The translations under genes and the position numbers were made by a program. The notes under the pieces were generated by a model. That model saw only the letters and a list, made by a program, of their open reading frames with translations. It was not told the DNA's origin and did no database searches. From Bifidobacterium breve (lineage in GTDB: Bacteria > Actinomycetota > Acidimicrobiia > Acidimicrobiales > Ilumatobacteraceae), in contig CAMDBY010000075.1 in assembly GCA_945889575.1 (NCBI GenBank), positions 1 through 8,020 of the forward strand: DNA of 8,020 nt. Direction: 5' to 3'. Numbering within the stretch: the stretch's first letter is position 1; every line of letters begins with the position of its first letter. Shown piece by piece: positions 5,767-8,020 of the stretch.

Positions 5767-6981
5767 ATGCCAAGCAATCTTCTTCACTCCTTTGCAAAAC
5801 CATCCTCTGACGCATTCATCAACATGGTGCGTGGCGACATGGCGCTGCTGTGGGACGACAAAGGCAACGAATACATTGATGCCATCGGCAGTCTCTGGTA
5901 TTGCCAAATCGGGCACGGCCGCAAAGAGATGGCAGACGCAATCGCTGCGCAAGTAGGCACGCTTGAGACCTATTCAACGTTTGACCCGTTCACGAACCCG
6001 CTAGCCGAAGCCATAGCAACAAAAGTGGCGTCGCTCTCCCCTATTGCCAATTCACGTGTCTTTTTGTGCGGAAGCGGATCAGAGTCAATTGACACCGCAA
6101 TGAAAATTGCGCGAACCGCTCAAATTCAGGCAGGTCACCCAGAACGCAGTGTCATCATTACGCGTAACCGTGGATATCACGGCACAAACTATGGCGGCAC
6201 CAGTGCACAGGGCTTACCACTCAACAAGATTGGCTTCGGAACACTTCTCGAAGGCGTCATTCAAGTTGACGCAGACGACATTGAAGCAATGTCCATCGCC
6301 TTTGAACAAAACAAAGGCAAAGTAGCCGCCATCATTGCTGAACCATTACAAGGCGCTGGCGGCGTGTGGCCATCAAGCACTGAATACCTCACAGGTCTTC
6401 GGCGCCTCTGCAACGACAATGGTGCGTACCTCATTTTCGATGAAGTCATCACCGGTTTTGGTCGACTTGGCGAATGGTTTGGCGCCACGTATTACGGCGT
6501 CACGCCCGACATGATTACGTTTGCCAAAGGCGTCACAAGCGGTTATCAACCTCTTGGCGGAGTCATCACCTGCGAAGCAATCAACAATGCGCTTGCTACA
6601 GACCCCACATTCTTCTTGCGTCACGGATACACCTACTCTGGTCACGCCACTGTGTGTGCAGCCGCGCTTGCCAACATCGCCATCCTGGAACGCGAAGGAC
6701 TCGTTGAACGCGCGAAGCACATTGGTGCGCGAATTGAAAAGGGACTACAAGCTCTCAGCGCAGACGGCACGCTCACTGGTTACCGCGGTGCTGGCGCAAT
6801 TTGGGCTGGCAAACTTCCTGAAGACATGGATGCAACAGTTGTTCGTGATGCCATGATCAAGAAGGGCGTCATTGCTCGCTCTATTCCCGGCGTCATTGCA
6901 GTGTGTCCGCCGCTAGTGATCACAGATCAACAAATCGACACTGTGCTCGACGTATTTGCATCGGTCGTGCAGAGCCTCTAA
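5767..6981 (+). CDS. Class III (omega) aminotransferase, PLP-dependent
   Basis: This 404-residue fold-type I aminotransferase should move an amino group from an omega-amino acid or amine to pyruvate or another oxo acid. Marks in order: SLWYCQIGHGR (42-52), cofactor phosphate-binding GSGSES (102-107), NRGYHGTNYGG (134-144), AEPLQGAGGVWP (191-202), IFDEVITGFGRLG (223-235) with Asp225 for the pyridine nitrogen, and TFAKGVTSGYQPLGG (251-265) with Schiff-base Lys254. The SLWYC region resembles beta-alanine/taurine:pyruvate and related omega-transaminases, so beta-alanine, 3-aminoisobutyrate, taurine or a diamine are candidates; I cannot choose. The frame is open upstream to 5683 within the thiolase gene, but those residues are His/Arg-rich and unlike the family. 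ATG 5767 gives the expected N-terminus although it has no clear ribosome-binding site. The gene follows the thiolase by 35 bases containing a hairpin and overlaps the opposing dehydrogenase by 4 bases. Confidence 0.92.
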   Translation: MPSNLLHSFAKPSSDAFINMVRGDMALLWDDKGNEYIDAIGSLWYCQIGHGRKEMADAIAAQVGTLETYSTFDPFTNPLAEAIATKVASLSPIANSRVFLCGSGSESIDTAMKIARTAQIQAGHPERSVIITRNRGYHGTNYGGTSAQGLPLNKIGFGTLLEGVIQVDADDIEAMSIAFEQNKGKVAAIIAEPLQGAGGVWPSSTEYLTGLRRLCNDNGAYLIFDEVITGFGRLGEWFGATYYGVTPDMITFAKGVTSGYQPLGGVITCEAINNALATDPTFFLRHGYTYSGHATVCAAALANIAILEREGLVERAKHIGARIEKGLQALSADGTLTGYRGAGAIWAGKLPEDMDATVVRDAMIKKGVIARSIPGVIAVCPPLVITDQQIDTVLDVFASVVQSL

Positions 6982-7844
6982 GGCAAGCGGCGAATCAGGC
7001 TGCTGGTGTCTAAGCGACCAGCACCATCTGCGTACAGCTCGCGGTAAAAGCCAAGCACCAAATCTGCAACGGGCAATTCAGCCCCATTTCGTTGGGCTTC
7101 TTCCACGCAGAAACCTAGGTCCTTGATCATCCACTCAACGGCGAACCCGAAATCAAACGAATCGTCCACCATGGTGTGACCACGGTTTTCCATTTGCCAG
7201 CTCTGTGCAGCGCCTTTTGAAATGACATCAATGACTGCATGTGCGTCAAGCCCAGCCTTCGTTGCAAATGCCAAACCTTCAGCAAGGCCTTGCACTACCC
7301 CAGCAATACAAATCTGATTCACCATCTTTGCCAACTGGCCGCTACCGGCATTACCCAAACGAACACATGAGCGTGAATACACCGCTGCAACAACTTCAAC
7401 TTCAGCAAACACTGTTTCAGAATCCGCACCACACATCACAGTAAGTGCTCCATTGATTGCTCCTGCTTGGCCGCCCGACACAGGCGCATCAACGAACCCA
7501 ACTCCGACTGCTGCACACGCCGCAGAAATCTCACGAGCAAGTTCGGCACTAGTTGTGGTGTGGTCAACAACAATCACACCGGAATGAGCCCCAGCCAAAA
7601 CACCATCGGGCCCCAGAACAACTGCACGCACATCAGCATCATTGCCAACACACAGCATCACAATGTCGGAATTCGCCGCAACATCGCGCGGAGTTGGCAA
7701 CGCTGTTCCGGAATACTCCGCTACCCAGGCATCCGCACGTGCAGATGTGCGGTTATAGACAGAAACTGAATGACCTGCAGAAGAAAGATGCCCGGCCATG
7801 GGATACCCCATGACTCCAAGACCACAAAAACCCACTCGGGTCAT
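6978..7844 (-). CDS. NAD(P)-dependent beta-hydroxyacid dehydrogenase (3-hydroxyisobutyrate dehydrogenase family)
   Basis: This 288-residue protein has the family's usual length and full layout. There is an N-terminal Rossmann motif GLGVMGYPMAGHL (8-20), then VYNRT (29-33) ending the second strand, where the Asn-Arg pair hints at NADP use. The substrate-binding signature DAPVSGGQAGA follows (119-129), then GSGQLAKMVNQ (167-177) with catalytic Lys173, and GAAQSW (211-216) and KDLGF (241-245) in the helical domain. Members oxidise 3-hydroxyisobutyrate or reduce semialdehydes, tartronate or glyoxylate-type substrates; the exact one is not readable. It lies 3 bases after the stop of the acidic-tailed gene, so it is the downstream gene of that operon. 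Its ribosome-binding site must lie in that gene's acidic-tail codons, where only a weak GACGAG match is seen. Its stop overlaps the aminotransferase stop on the other strand. Confidence 0.92.
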   Translation of the reverse strand: MTRVGFCGLGVMGYPMAGHLSSAGHSVSVYNRTSARADAWVAEYSGTALPTPRDVAANSDIVMLCVGNDADVRAVVLGPDGVLAGAHSGVIVVDHTTTSAELAREISAACAAVGVGFVDAPVSGGQAGAINGALTVMCGADSETVFAEVEVVAAVYSRSCVRLGNAGSGQLAKMVNQICIAGVVQGLAEGLAFATKAGLDAHAVIDVISKGAAQSWQMENRGHTMVDDSFDFGFAVEWMIKDLGFCVEEAQRNGAELPVADLVLGFYRELYADGAGRLDTSSLIRRLP

Positions 7845-7847
7845 GAT

Positions 7848-8020
7848 TTACTCGTCGTCTTCGTCGTCAGAATCGTCGTCGGCATCGTCAGCTACTTTGA
7901 CAACTGCTTCGACTTTCTTCTTGGCAACTTTCGCCACCTTCAGCACACCTTTTTCAAGTGCCTGATTGAGAAACTCTTCTGCTTCTTCTTTGCTGACCTT
8001 CAAGGCCGGTGCAATTTCTG
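7848..8020 (-). CDS. Unidentified protein, C-terminal fragment with acidic tail (partial)
   Basis: The leftward reading frame enters from the right edge and ends at TAA (7848-7850), giving the last 56 residues of a protein whose start lies outside the window. The fragment has a helix-prone, charged part (APALKVSKEEAEEFLNQALE), then a Lys/Val/Ala-rich stretch with short VAK and KKK runs, and a tail in which 11 of the last 14 residues are Asp or Glu. Basic-then-acidic C-termini are found in nucleic-acid-associated proteins and chaperone-like proteins, but I do not recognise the family. That it is a real gene is supported by a stop 3 bases before the dehydrogenase ATG and by a sensible composition. 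The tail codons make a GAC/GAT-rich low-complexity DNA stretch. Confidence 0.7.
   Translation of the reverse strand, partial: EIAPALKVSKEEAEEFLNQALEKGVLKVAKVAKKKVEAVVKVADDADDDSDDEDDE
7851..7889 (-). repeat. Low-complexity GAC/GAT trinucleotide tract (acidic tail codons)
   Basis: On the minus strand these bases are mostly repeats of GAC and GAT/GAA codons encoding the Asp/Glu tail of the partial gene. The units are interrupted by GCC, TCT and GAG codons, so this is a coding low-complexity tract and not a pure microsatellite. Such tracts can change length by slippage. Confidence 0.6.

Noticed and set aside
5291..5815. 174-codon open frame on the minus strand opposite the thiolase end
   Set aside because: It is antisense to a gene with an intact catalytic set, is Cys/His/Asp-rich without any recognisable motif, and has no ribosome-binding site support. 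It looks like a by-product of the thiolase's codon bias.
6373..6720. 115-codon open frame on the minus strand inside the aminotransferase gene
   Set aside because: It covers the Asp225 and Lys254 region of a clear aminotransferase; the antisense translation has no motif.
7851..7889. GTC-rich repeat as a CRISPR or regulatory repeat
   Set aside because: The period is three bases, without spacers, and in frame it encodes an Asp/Glu tail, so it is coding low complexity.
1..8020. A dedicated new system such as defence, secretion, secondary metabolism or a mobile element
   Set aside because: All complete genes fall into common metabolic enzyme families; I see no transposase, integrase, nuclease, toxin-antitoxin, carrier protein or direct-repeat boundaries.

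Overview
The window looks like a chromosomal lipid/acyl-CoA catabolism neighbourhood from an actinobacterium. The lineage is inferred from an F420-type luciferase-like oxidoreductase, a thiolase resembling mycobacterial FadA, several acyl-CoA enzymes and dense gene packing. Base composition is moderate by eye (roughly half G+C), lower than most soil actinobacteria. An aquatic or Acidimicrobiia-like lineage is therefore plausible but not proven. I see no mobile element, CRISPR array, tRNA, rRNA or phage gene.

Layout, left to right. (1) A luciferase-like, probably F420-dependent oxidoreductase (+) and an AMP-forming acyl-CoA synthetase (+) lie 54 bases apart. (2) Facing them across only 5 bases is a leftward two-gene operon: a crotonase-family protein, then an alpha/beta hydrolase with an Asp nucleophile. 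The hydrolase ribosome-binding site is embedded in the last codons of the crotonase gene. (3) A 103-base divergent promoter region separates this operon from a rightward FadA-like thiolase. The thiolase is followed, after a 35-base gap carrying a strong hairpin, by a class III (omega) aminotransferase. (4) A leftward beta-hydroxyacid dehydrogenase (3-hydroxyisobutyrate dehydrogenase type) overlaps the aminotransferase tail to tail by 4 bases. It sits 3 bases downstream of an unidentified gene with a highly acidic C-terminus, which runs off the right edge.

How the genes could work together: the synthetase activates a carboxylic acid to its CoA ester, the crotonase acts on an enoyl-CoA, and the thiolase releases acetyl-CoA or propionyl-CoA. 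The aminotransferase and the dehydrogenase both belong to families that handle semialdehydes such as malonate or methylmalonate semialdehyde. No acyl-CoA dehydrogenase, FadB-type hydroxyacyl-CoA dehydrogenase, electron carrier or regulator is in the window, so this is at best part of a pathway.

Nothing here is convincingly a new system. The points most worth a second look are a crotonase lacking one of the two catalytic glutamates of enoyl-CoA hydratase, a short hydrolase carrying haloalkane-dehalogenase-like active-site residues, the hairpin in front of the aminotransferase, and the acidic-tailed protein at the edge.
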